47,985 nucleotides of DNA from contig JAVBWO010000016.1 in NCBI GenBank assembly GCA_036677375.1, positions 1 to 47,985 on the forward strand, read 5' to 3'. The notes under the pieces are model-generated. The model was not told the DNA's origin, ran no database searches, and saw nothing but the letters and a program-made list of their open reading frames with translations. This DNA is from JAVBWO01 sp036677375. Lineage in GTDB: Bacteria; Bacillota; Dehalobacteriia; UBA4068; UBA4997. Below, piece by piece: positions 1-6,950 of the stretch. Every line of letters starts with the position of its first letter. The first letter of the stretch is position 1. A program made the translations under genes and the position numbers.

Positions 1-1
1 A

Positions 2-1246
2 GAGCGTGAAAATATCATTGAGCAGACAATGAACGGGCGAAAAGAAAAAGCCCGTCAAGGTGGTTGGAACGGCGGGTTTGCGCCCTATGGTTACTACCTC
101 AAGGATAAGCAACTCCATGTCCAAGAAGATGAAGCCGAAGCGGTACGCATTATCTTTGACAAATATGTGAATGGCAATATGGGGTTTTATAAAATTGCCA
201 ATTACCTTAATTTGCAGGGTATCCAAAAAATCAAACGTGCCAACGGTACTCTCGCCCAATGGAGTACGCATCTTGTCAGAATGATGATCGACAATCCTGT
301 TTACTCTGGAAAAATCGCTTTTGGCAGACGAACAAAAGAAAAGGTCAAAGGCACGAAAAACGAATACCGCCAAGTACACCAAGATGAATACATTATTGCA
401 GACGGTCAGCACGATGCTATTATAAGCGAGGAACTTTGGAACCAGGCACGTGAAAAACGAGAAATAACAGGTGTAAAATCTCCGTCTAAAATTGGCCGGG
501 ACAGGGTGCACTTATTGAGTGGTATTCTAAAATGCCCGAAATGCGGCGGCCCGATGTACACCAATAAACATGCCTGGACAAACAAAGATGGTACATATAA
601 AGAAATTTACTATTATGTATGCAGTCAAGCCCGGACAGCACGTGGAAAAAGCTGTGACTATAAAGCTATGCTCAAAAAAACCGATATTGAGCCGCTTGTC
701 ATTGAAGCAATCAGAGAACTGATTAAAAATCAGGATTTTGCAACAGAAATCAAATCAAGGATAGGCAAGGAAATTGACACTTCCACGTTAAACAGAGAGC
801 TAAGCAATTATGAATCCAAGCTGCGTGAGGTTGAGCTTAATAAAACCCGTCTTGAAAATGAATTTGACAGCCTGCCGGAAGATACTCGTTTTAGGGAACG
901 CAAGCTCCATGATATGACCCTCCGGCTTGATGGATTATATGACATCATCGTAGAGCTGGAAGAAAAAATTGAGGATGTAAAGCTGCGCCGCAAAGCCGTG
1001 GAACAAGATGCCATCACATTGGAAAACATCTACACCCTGCTGGCAAACTTCGATAAGGTATATGATATAATCAGCGATGAAGAGAAAAAATCTCTGATTT
1101 CTTCGCTAATCAAAGAAATAGAGATTTTCCCATGTGACGAGGCTGAATTGCCTTTGAAGTCTATTTTATTCAATTTTCCTGTTTATAAAGACGGTGGAGA
1201 TGTTTGTGGGTTTTTGTGGGACAAAAGTACGCACGTTTCAACGTGA
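2..1246 (+). CDS. Large serine recombinase, C-terminal part (5' end outside window)
   Basis: The reading frame is open to the left edge, so only the C-terminal part is seen. It begins in the E-helix region just after the resolvase catalytic domain and runs into GGWNGGFAPYGY, the hallmark of the Recombinase domain (PF07508). A zinc ribbon follows (CPKCGG near residue 170, later Cys pair in VCSQ...SCDY), then a long charged coiled coil (about residues 255-335), as in integrases of phages and integrative elements. The catalytic serine is off the window. The stop codon lies inside the 3' end of the opposite-strand rlmD gene, overlapping it by 64 bp, which is where this class of integrase commonly recombines. 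It probably excises and integrates the element lying to the left. Composition is visibly more AT-rich than rlmD. Confidence 0.9.
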   Translation, partial: ERENIIEQTMNGRKEKARQGGWNGGFAPYGYYLKDKQLHVQEDEAEAVRIIFDKYVNGNMGFYKIANYLNLQGIQKIKRANGTLAQWSTHLVRMMIDNPVYSGKIAFGRRTKEKVKGTKNEYRQVHQDEYIIADGQHDAIISEELWNQAREKREITGVKSPSKIGRDRVHLLSGILKCPKCGGPMYTNKHAWTNKDGTYKEIYYYVCSQARTARGKSCDYKAMLKKTDIEPLVIEAIRELIKNQDFATEIKSRIGKEIDTSTLNRELSNYESKLREVELNKTRLENEFDSLPEDTRFRERKLHDMTLRLDGLYDIIVELEEKIEDVKLRRKAVEQDAITLENIYTLLANFDKVYDIISDEEKKSLISSLIKEIEIFPCDEAELPLKSILFNFPVYKDGGDVCGFLWDKSTHVST

Positions 1247-1250
1247 TGTG
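1183..1250. mobile_element. Probable attachment-site junction of an integrated element in the rlmD 3' end
   Basis: The recombinase stop codon (1244-1246) lies on the complement of the HVET codons of rlmD. CACGTTTCAACGTG (1232-1245) is an imperfect palindrome with arms CACGT/ACGTG around TTCA, suitable as a crossover core. RlmD normally ends a few residues after HVET; here it runs on with a 15-20 residue tail that could be supplied by the element. Use of the rumA/rlmD 3' end by integrative elements is established for Firmicutes. That this is the actual att site is inference, because the other end is outside the window. Confidence 0.55.
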
Positions 1251-2613
1251 AATGCGGGAACATATCCACCGGCTGAACGTGAGATACGGTATAACCCAAG
1301 TCAGACAAAAGCCTCGCATCCCGGGCCAAAGTGCCTGGATGACAGGACACATAAATGATCTTCGGCACTTTGCCTTCCGCAATTGCTTTAAGTACTTCCG
1401 GCTTGCAACCGCTTCTGGGAGGATCGATCACCACCGCTTGAGGCGGAACACCTTGTTTTTGATAAGCCTTTGGCAAGATCAATTCGGCCCTACCCGCTTC
1501 AAAAATAGCGTCAACGCCATTTAGCGCAGCATTTTTTCTTGCCATTAAAATGGCGGAGGGATCTTCTTCCACACCCCAAAGCTTGGCGCCTGCTTTGGCT
1601 AACACAATACCAATGGTGCCTACGCCGCAATAAATATCCCACAATATATCCCCTGGAACAATCTGGGCAAATCGGCAAACTTGTTCATATAAAACCTGGG
1701 TTTGAGCGGCATTCACTTGAACAAAAGAGGTAGGCGAAAAAAGAAAACGGCAGCCGCAGATCTTATCAATCAAAATATCAGGGCCCGCCAAAGTCCGCCA
1801 TTTCGCAGCCCATCCCTGGGTGTGTGACTTTTGGCCGTAATTTTGCAAGATGGATTGTAATTGGGGGAACTCTTGCTGCCAGCCGGCCGCCATATCCTGT
1901 AACAGGTCGGCCGAAGTTTCTCCTTCTAAAATCAGCATGATCCGGCCTTCTTTGTTTTGCCGTAGTACAAGACTTTTTATATTTTCGAGCCCTGTATCTT
2001 TCGCCCCATTCACAAGGCGTACCGCATTTGCGTTTTGTGACAAAGATGCCACCCGGCTGAGATCCCGGGCTATGCTTTGCGCCACAAGGGCAAAGGTTTC
2101 CGGGAAAAGCAGGCAATCCTCCACGGGAATTAAGGTATGGCTTCCTTGCGCAAAAAAGCCGGCTTTTGCTTGCCCTTTATGCCAGGATAAATGGATGCGG
2201 CCCCGGCTGCGGTAACGCCATGGCGCCTTCATACCCAATACAGGCGCCACCTTCACATTGCTGATACCGGCAATGCGATCCAGGGCATCCTGAACCCATT
2301 GCCTTTTTGCTGCCAGTTGTCCAGGGTAGGTCAAATGCTGCAATTGACAGCCGCCGCACTGTTCATAATAACGGCAATGGGGAAGCTGACGCCCCGACGC
2401 CGGTGTCAAAACGGACAAAAGCCTGGCCTGGGCGTAGTTTTTCTTTTGCGCAACGATCTTTGCCAGGATTCGCTCTCCCGGCAGTGCCCCCGGCACAAAA
2501 ACCGCAAGACCTTCCAAGCGCCCGATGCCTTGCCCTTCACTGCTCAAAGCAACGATTTCCAGCTCTATTTGCTTTGTTTGACTTGTTTGATCCGGTTGAG
2601 CTTTGCTCCCCAT
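1183..2613 (-). CDS. rlmD: 23S rRNA (uracil-5-)-methyltransferase RlmD/RlmCD (RumA family)
   Basis: SAM-dependent methyltransferase forming 5-methyluridine in 23S rRNA. The 476-residue protein has an N-terminal TRAM domain (about 15-75), iron-sulfur cysteines (C-x5-C-x2-C in HCRYYEQCGGC, fourth Cys in VEDCLLFP), a SAM-binding motif in DIYCGVGTIGI, IDPPRSGC, the nucleophile region VSCHPGTLARD, and the catalytic Glu in HHVET. Length fits the family (about 450-460) plus an unusual C-terminal tail after HVET that coincides with the putative element junction. Start ATG at 2613 follows AAGGAG and GGGGGAAG. It is monocistronic and separated from the ABC operon by a terminator. Product assignment is secure at family level; the exact target uridine (1939 or 747) cannot be read from sequence. 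Confidence 0.93.
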   Translation of the reverse strand: MGSKAQPDQTSQTKQIELEIVALSSEGQGIGRLEGLAVFVPGALPGERILAKIVAQKKNYAQARLLSVLTPASGRQLPHCRYYEQCGGCQLQHLTYPGQLAAKRQWVQDALDRIAGISNVKVAPVLGMKAPWRYRSRGRIHLSWHKGQAKAGFFAQGSHTLIPVEDCLLFPETFALVAQSIARDLSRVASLSQNANAVRLVNGAKDTGLENIKSLVLRQNKEGRIMLILEGETSADLLQDMAAGWQQEFPQLQSILQNYGQKSHTQGWAAKWRTLAGPDILIDKICGCRFLFSPTSFVQVNAAQTQVLYEQVCRFAQIVPGDILWDIYCGVGTIGIVLAKAGAKLWGVEEDPSAILMARKNAALNGVDAIFEAGRAELILPKAYQKQGVPPQAVVIDPPRSGCKPEVLKAIAEGKVPKIIYVSCHPGTLARDARLLSDLGYTVSHVQPVDMFPHSHHVETCVLLSHKNPQTSPPSL

Positions 2614-2640
2614 AATGCTTCCCCCAATCTCCTTTGCCTT

Positions 2641-2669
2641 ATTATAACATTCTTTTCCCTATGAAAAAA
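2641..2669 (-). promoter_or_regulatory. Weak promoter candidate for rlmD
   Basis: On the minus strand a consensus TATAAT (2646-2641) lies about 30 nt upstream of the rlmD start. The -35 region 17 nt away is only T-rich (2669-2664) and coincides with the U-tract of the neighbouring terminator, so terminator and promoter would share bases. Confidence 0.35.
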
Positions 2670-2691
2670 GAGCGCGCCCTCCGGCACGCTC
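2664..2691 (-). terminator. Intrinsic terminator of the GntR/ABC operon
   Basis: On the minus strand GAGCGTGCC pairs with GGGCGCGCTC over about 9 bp with a short loop, followed by TTTTTT. It lies 39 nt after the permease stop codon. Confidence 0.85.
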
Positions 2692-2729
2692 CCAGCAAGA
2701 TTGTAAAGATTTATGATTGAACTTGCGGT

Positions 2730-3365
2730 TTAATGATAGTATTGCCTTTTTTGATAACTCCACTGAGCAATCAAATAAGAAACTGCCAATACTGCCACAA
2801 TGACCACCGGCACAAGCCATATTTTTTCCGTCAGAAGAACCATGATCTGCGGTCCGTTAATCATTTCCCAAAGCGTATTGGAACCAACCAAAAGCAATAC
2901 ATAAATAGCAAGATTGGCCATACGGCCTTTGCTATAGCCAAAGCAGATGGCAATCGGCAAAGATAAAATGATATAGACCAATCCAATGAAGAAGATGACC
3001 GGGAATAACAGATGAGGCGGCATTCCGCTGTTTTCCTGATGCAGGATCAAAGACGAAAGCGCACTGACGCCCACTAAGATTAAGCTGGCGGCAACCAAAT
3101 TCAAAACCGCTGCCGTATACTTACAGGCAACAATGGTTTTCCGCTCCACCGGTAAAGCGCCCAAGAAAAATTGACCGCCGTATTTTTCATCCATGGATTC
3201 CGTCAAAGTCAAAAGCATATAGAACATAATAATAAAGCTAAAAAAGATCATGCTGTTGACAAAGAAGGTCAAACCAATGGGAATAGCCCAAAACAACCAG
3301 TAACGCTTTTGCAACAACAAAAGCTTCCGATACTCACTGGCTAATAGAGGAACAAAGTTATTCAT
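2730..3365 (-). CDS. ABC-2 type transporter permease
   Basis: Membrane subunit of an ABC exporter, 211 residues with about six hydrophobic segments. The segment MDEKYGGQFFLGALPVERK after the second TM helix is typical of the ABC2_membrane_5-like permeases encoded with YtrA-type GntR regulators. The longer open frame reaches 3515, but the start at 3365 is preferred: it follows GGAGTGGG, begins MNNFVPLLASEYRK, and overlaps the ATPase stop by 8 nt, implying translational coupling. With the ATPase and regulator it forms a three-gene operon. Such systems respond to cell-wall antibiotics or export peptides; the substrate here is unknown. Confidence 0.85.
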   Translation of the reverse strand: MNNFVPLLASEYRKLLLLQKRYWLFWAIPIGLTFFVNSMIFFSFIIMFYMLLTLTESMDEKYGGQFFLGALPVERKTIVACKYTAAVLNLVAASLILVGVSALSSLILHQENSGMPPHLLFPVIFFIGLVYIILSLPIAICFGYSKGRMANLAIYVLLLVGSNTLWEMINGPQIMVLLTEKIWLVPVVIVAVLAVSYLIAQWSYQKRQYYH

Positions 3366-4233
3366 TTTTCCCACTCCTCTCCCATTGTTCATGATAGGCG
3401 ATAAAAATATCCTCGATGGAAGCTTTTTCATAAATAGCCTGAATACCAAAAGCTTTTTTAGTGGCTTGCGGATCAAGGCTGATCGCGCTGAAGCCCAAAT
3501 GATTTTGCTCCACATGGATCAGGTGACCGCAATCCCCCTGTTGCAGCAGTTCTTTTTTACCTTTCACCAAGCAATGAGTCTGCTCCAAGGCATCCTTATC
3601 CTGTTGCAACAGAATACGCCCCTGATGGATAAAAACGATATGATCCGCCGCCTTTTCCAGGTCGGAAGTGATATGCGTAGAATAAAACACCGAAACATTT
3701 TCCGTACTCATTTGTTCTAAAATGATATCCAGCATGTCGTTACGCACCACTGGATCCAAGTTGGCGGTAGGTTCATCCAAAAGCAGCAGTCTGGGATGAT
3801 GGGAAAGAGCTAATACCAATGCGAATTGTTTTTGCTGCCCTTTGGAAAGATTTTTATATAAGTCTTGCTCCTGCAAAGAAAACCGCTCCAGATATTGTTG
3901 GTAAAGGCCATCGTCCCACTGGCGGTAAAAGGGCTTTATCATATTCTTTAATGTTTTTAAAGGCGCCATATCCCAAAACCCCATGGCCTCTCCCACATAC
4001 CCCAGTTGTTCTTTGATCGCACAGCTGCCACTTCGGGTATCCAACCCGAAAACACTGATCTCTCCCTGATCCGGAAAGATCATATCCATAATCAGTTTAA
4101 TAGTGGTGGTTTTCCCGGCGCCGTTTTTGCCTACAAGTCCCGTCACCAGGCCCTCCTCCACGCAAAACTGCGGAATGTCCAGATGAAATTTCCCCAGTTG
4201 TTTTTGCACTCCCCGCATCTCAATGACGCTCAT
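3358..4233 (-). CDS. ABC transporter ATP-binding protein (YtrB/BcrA-like)
   Basis: The 291-residue nucleotide-binding subunit carries Walker A GKNGAGKTTTIK (about 35-46), signature LSKGQQKQ, Walker B LLLLDEPTANLD and the H-loop STH. About 80 residues after the ABC core form the usual C-terminal extension of antibiotic-exporter ATPases. Start ATG 4233 follows AGGAGGAACCGGA. It overlaps the downstream permease gene and lies about 30 nt after the GntR regulator, so all three are probably one transcript. Substrate is not predictable. Confidence 0.9.
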   Translation of the reverse strand: MSVIEMRGVQKQLGKFHLDIPQFCVEEGLVTGLVGKNGAGKTTTIKLIMDMIFPDQGEISVFGLDTRSGSCAIKEQLGYVGEAMGFWDMAPLKTLKNMIKPFYRQWDDGLYQQYLERFSLQEQDLYKNLSKGQQKQFALVLALSHHPRLLLLDEPTANLDPVVRNDMLDIILEQMSTENVSVFYSTHITSDLEKAADHIVFIHQGRILLQQDKDALEQTHCLVKGKKELLQQGDCGHLIHVEQNHLGFSAISLDPQATKKAFGIQAIYEKASIEDIFIAYHEQWERSGKNE

Positions 4234-4263
4234 TCCGGTTCCTCCTTATGTTTCTTTTACTTC

Positions 4264-4641
4264 CTATTCTTCCTCTTCATACAATAAATTTAAGATAGCG
4301 ATCAATTCTTCTTTCGCAATGCCGCTGTTTTTTGCTAATTGCAGCGCTTCCCACAGCCTTTCTTCCACTTGGGCCAAAGCCATTTCCCGCAGACGCTCAA
4401 AACTGATGGCGCCGACAAAGGTACCCTTTCCGGCTACCGTCTGTAAAAAGCCTTCTCCTTCCAGATCATCGTAGGCTCTTTTGGCGGTAATGACACTGAC
4501 CCGCAGATCCTTGGCCAGCGTTCTGATAGAGGGCAAAGCTTCTCCCTGTACGATTGCCCCAGACAAAATCTGCTCCTTGATCTGCTTTTCGATTTGTTCA
4601 TATAAAGGCAACGGAGACGTATTGGAAATTAATATATCCAG
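4264..4641 (-). CDS. GntR-family regulator, YtrA subfamily
   Basis: Short GntR repressor (125 residues if started at CTG 4641) with a winged-helix domain (PLYEQIEKQIKEQILSG through SIRTLAKDLRVSVITAKRAYDDLEGEGFL) and only a short C-terminal dimerisation helix, the YtrA architecture. The frame stays open to 4758, but a strong promoter (-10 at 4675-4680) places the transcript start near 4668, so upstream starts are excluded. Two starts remain: ATG 4656, almost leaderless and embedded in the Shine-Dalgarno sequence, or CTG 4641, eight bases after GGAGG, giving MDILISNTSPLPLYEQ, the usual YtrA-like N-terminus. I prefer CTG. It probably autoregulates the operon. Confidence 0.85.
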   Translation of the reverse strand: MDILISNTSPLPLYEQIEKQIKEQILSGAIVQGEALPSIRTLAKDLRVSVITAKRAYDDLEGEGFLQTVAGKGTFVGAISFERLREMALAQVEERLWEALQLAKNSGIAKEELIAILNLLYEEEE

Positions 4642-4674
4642 AAAGCTCACCTCCATGTCATTAACTGTATCTAT

Positions 4675-4703
4675 AGTATATATACGGATAATAACAATGT
4701 CAA
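4675..4703 (-). promoter_or_regulatory. Sigma-A promoter of the GntR/ABC operon
   Basis: Minus strand: TTGACA (4703-4698), 17-nt spacer, TATACT (4680-4675). Near-perfect vegetative promoter giving a very short leader. Confidence 0.85.
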
Positions 4704-4751
4704 GCGTAAAAATAATTTTTACAAAATTACCGCTTATTCCATTTTTTATAT

Positions 4752-4780
4752 TTGACATTATCCTTTTTTTATGTTATTCT
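4752..4780 (+). promoter_or_regulatory. Promoter of the cold-shock gene
   Basis: TTGACA (4752-4757), 17-nt spacer, TATTCT (4775-4780). Transcription would start near 4787, leaving a leader of about 120 nt, as is usual for cold-shock mRNAs. It is divergent from the GntR promoter 50 bp away. Confidence 0.8.
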
Positions 4781-4808
4781 TTAAGAGTATTCTAAATGTA
4801 CTAATTGA

Positions 4809-4866
4809 GCTCACATAGTGTATCTCATTGTCCGTTTAACGAGTTGCACAATATGTGGGTTTTTTA
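4809..4866 (+). promoter_or_regulatory. Terminator-like hairpin in the csp leader (putative attenuator)
   Basis: 4809-4817 pairs with 4852-4860 (9 bp, two G-T pairs); inside, 4818-4822 pairs with 4845-4849 and CTC 4824-4826 with GAG 4841-4843. The long stem is followed directly by a T-run (4860-4865). No plus-strand gene lies upstream to be terminated, so it acts within the csp leader, as an attenuator or temperature-sensitive structure, or it ends a short leader RNA. Confidence 0.55.
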
Positions 4867-4907
4867 TTTTGTACGCGGATATAAATATTTTATTAGGAGG
4901 TACCTTA

Positions 4908-5120
4908 ATGAATACAGGTACAGTAAAATGGTTCAACGCAGACAAAGGTTTTGGCTTTATTTCCAACGATAACGGCAGTGACGATGTATTCGTGCATTTT
5001 TCTGCAATCGTAGGAGACGGCTACAAATCTCTTTCGGAAGGTCAGCATGTAACGTTTGATACAGAAGTGGATCCCAAAAACAGCCGTAAATTCCGTGCTG
5101 TTAATGTCCGTATCTCATAG
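4908..5120 (+). CDS. csp: Cold-shock protein (CspA/CspB family)
   Basis: Seventy-residue single OB-fold RNA-binding protein with RNP1 KGFGFI and RNP2 VFVHF, starting MNTGTVKWFNADKG. It melts mRNA structure and acts as RNA chaperone or antiterminator in the cytoplasm. Start ATG 4908 has AGGAGG 7 nt upstream; the longer open frame from 4818 would begin inside the leader hairpin and is rejected. Monocistronic, with its own promoter and a strong terminator. Full family length with no missing residues. Confidence 0.95.
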   Translation: MNTGTVKWFNADKGFGFISNDNGSDDVFVHFSAIVGDGYKSLSEGQHVTFDTEVDPKNSRKFRAVNVRIS

Positions 5121-5135
5121 TCTACAAACTACCAA

Positions 5136-5167
5136 AAATCCGCCTCCTTTCGGAGGCGGATTTTTTT
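5136..5167 (+). terminator. Terminator of csp
   Basis: ATCCGCCTCC-TTTC-GGAGGCGGAT followed by TTTTTT, 16 nt after the csp stop codon. Confidence 0.93.
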
Positions 5168-5248
5168 ATAGCCTGCTTCTTTTCTCTTTTTACTTCTTTT
5201 TTACTTCTTTTCACAATTCAGCCTTTCTAATATTGCACCGCACCTAGC

Positions 5249-5315
5249 TTGACATCCTATGGTTAACAAATATTTGTCAAACATGATTGATTGTCTATTT
5301 TTTTGCCTTTATAAT
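5249..5315 (+). promoter_or_regulatory. Promoter region of the MATE gene
   Basis: TTGATT (5287-5292), 17-nt spacer, TATAAT (5310-5315) form a good promoter with a start near 5322. Just upstream, TTGACA and TGTCAA form a spaced inverted repeat of about 32 bp overall that could be an operator. Confidence 0.65.
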
Positions 5316-5321
5316 TGTCAT

Positions 5322-5476
5322 GAAAGACTGATATGAAAGGGTCGGGCTAAAGAGCCGCATCATAATTACCGAACCCTATTCCCTTACATAAATCGCTTAC
5401 GGGAGAATTTGCATGCCAACTTCCAGTCGATTTTTTGTTTTAACGACAAAAGAAGTACCGAAAGGATGGACATGAA
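5322..5476 (+). promoter_or_regulatory. Structured 5' leader of the MATE gene, class unknown
   Basis: About 155 nt. GGGTCGG pairs with CCGAACCC (one bulged A), enclosing a small GGCTAAAGAGCC hairpin; a second element pairs ATTCCC with GGGAGAAT imperfectly; a third has TTTTGT/ACAAAA near the ribosome site. I compared it by memory with guanidine (ykkC, mini-ykkC, mepA), THF, preQ1, c-di-GMP and other riboswitch consensus patterns and could not match it. It may be an uncharacterised regulatory leader or incidental structure. Confidence 0.35.
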
Positions 5477-6847
5477 TTGCACTTGACCGAAAAAATTTTT
5501 ACCGACAAAAATTTTTATAAAACTTTATTGGCTTTAGCCATCCCTATCGTATTGCAGAACCTGATCACCTCTTCTTTGAATATGGTAGATACCATTATGA
5601 TTGGCGCGGTGGGAGAAAACGAAGTGGCGGCGGTAGGGATAGCCAACCAAGTTTTCTTTTTATACACCTTGCTCATGATCGGTATCGCCTCCGGCTGCGG
5701 CGTTTTTATTTCTCAGTTCTGGGGCAATCAGGATAAGGGCAACATAAAAAAGGTATTGGGCCTCGGTCTTCTCAGCGTTCTGGTATTGGGAACCGTTTTC
5801 ACCGCTGCGGTACTCTTCGTTCCCGAGACACTGATCCGCTTTTTCAGTAAAGATCCTACTGTCATTGTTTTGGCCGTAGAATATCTCCGTATAACCGGTT
5901 TGAGCTATATCGCTACCGGGGTCACTTTGCTTTTTTCCATCGCGCTGCGCAGTATCGGTAAGGCAAAGCTCCCTATGTTGATTAGCGCCGCCTCCATTCT
6001 GATTAATACCGCTTTTAATTATATTCTCATCTTCGGCAAATTGGGCGCACCTGCCATGGGTGTGGAGGGAGCTGCTATTGCCACTGTCATCGCCCGTACA
6101 GTAGAGGTATTATGCATCCTCCTTTTCAGCCTGCGGCCGGACTCGCCTCTTGCCGGCAAGCTCAAAACGTATCTTGCTTTCAGCGGGCTTTTCATGAAAA
6201 AGGTCTTTGGCACCATGATACCTGTCATTTTAAATGAAGGCTGCTGGGGTTTAGGGATGATCTTCTATGCCATCGCCTATGGCAAGATCGGCACCCAAGC
6301 CCAGGCGGCCATCCAGATCTGTACCACGGTACAGAACCTCTTTTTGGTGGTATGCTTCGGGATCGCGGGGGCCGCCTTGGTCATGATTGGCAATGAAATC
6401 GGCGCAGGTAATGAAGCGCGCGCACGGGATTACGCCCGGGAACTCTTCCGTCTGGCGATTCTTTTAGGCTTTCTTTTGGGAGCAACACTGATCTTACTGA
6501 CACCGTCAATTCTGTCCCTATTCAGCAAGGTTTCCCAAGATGTTTTGGATCCGGCCGCCAATATTCTGCGCATTTTTGCCTTTTCCGCTCCTATCCGTGT
6601 TTTAAATTGTCTTCTGATCATTGGCATATTCCGGGGCGGCGGGGATGCGGCCTTTGCCTTAAAAACAGAAGCTGCCACCATGTGGGGCATCGGCATTCCC
6701 TTAGCTTTTTTAGGCGCCATGATTTGGCATTGTACCATTGCACAAGTCTTCCTTTTGATTACCCTGGAAGAAGTGGTGAAATTTATGGTTTGCGTCATCC
6801 GCTTGAAAAGCAACCGCTGGTCACATAATATGATTAGCGGCCTATGA
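5477..6847 (+). CDS. MATE-family multidrug efflux transporter
   Basis: 456-residue polytopic membrane protein with about twelve TM helices in two MATE repeats. It begins with the typical MATE N-terminus (YKTLLALAIPIVLQNLITSS, then LNMVDTIMIGAVGENEVAAVG). Uses an ion gradient to expel cationic drugs or metabolites. No ATG fits: the start is TTG 5477, ten bases after AAAGGA; the nearby ATG 5472 opens a four-codon frame ending in TGA across the start. Monocistronic with its own promoter and long structured leader, converging on spoIIQ across a perfect palindrome. Substrate unknown. Confidence 0.92.
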   Translation: MHLTEKIFTDKNFYKTLLALAIPIVLQNLITSSLNMVDTIMIGAVGENEVAAVGIANQVFFLYTLLMIGIASGCGVFISQFWGNQDKGNIKKVLGLGLLSVLVLGTVFTAAVLFVPETLIRFFSKDPTVIVLAVEYLRITGLSYIATGVTLLFSIALRSIGKAKLPMLISAASILINTAFNYILIFGKLGAPAMGVEGAAIATVIARTVEVLCILLFSLRPDSPLAGKLKTYLAFSGLFMKKVFGTMIPVILNEGCWGLGMIFYAIAYGKIGTQAQAAIQICTTVQNLFLVVCFGIAGAALVMIGNEIGAGNEARARDYARELFRLAILLGFLLGATLILLTPSILSLFSKVSQDVLDPAANILRIFAFSAPIRVLNCLLIIGIFRGGGDAAFALKTEAATMWGIGIPLAFLGAMIWHCTIAQVFLLITLEEVVKFMVCVIRLKSNRWSHNMISGL

Positions 6848-6852
6848 ACAAA

Positions 6853-6902
6853 ATGGCGTCAAAAGGGGTTTGCCTGATCAGGCAAACCCCTTTTGACGCC
6901 AT
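6853..6902. terminator. 50-bp perfect palindrome, bidirectional terminator between MATE and spoIIQ
   Basis: Bases 6853-6902 are self-complementary at every position with the centre between 6877 and 6878 (TGATCA). The inner part AAAAGGGGTTTGCC/GGCAAACCCCTTTT gives a G+C-rich stem with T-runs on either strand, so it can terminate both converging transcripts. It begins 6 nt after the MATE stop codon. Confidence 0.85.
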
Positions 6903-6950
6903 GAAGATACCGTTATTTCCCAATTTACCGCAAAGCAATCCCGCCTTATT

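Noticed and set aside
5322..5476. Assigning the MATE leader to a known guanidine or other riboswitch
   Set aside because: The conserved ACGR loops, mepA-type core and other consensus motifs are not present in the expected arrangement.
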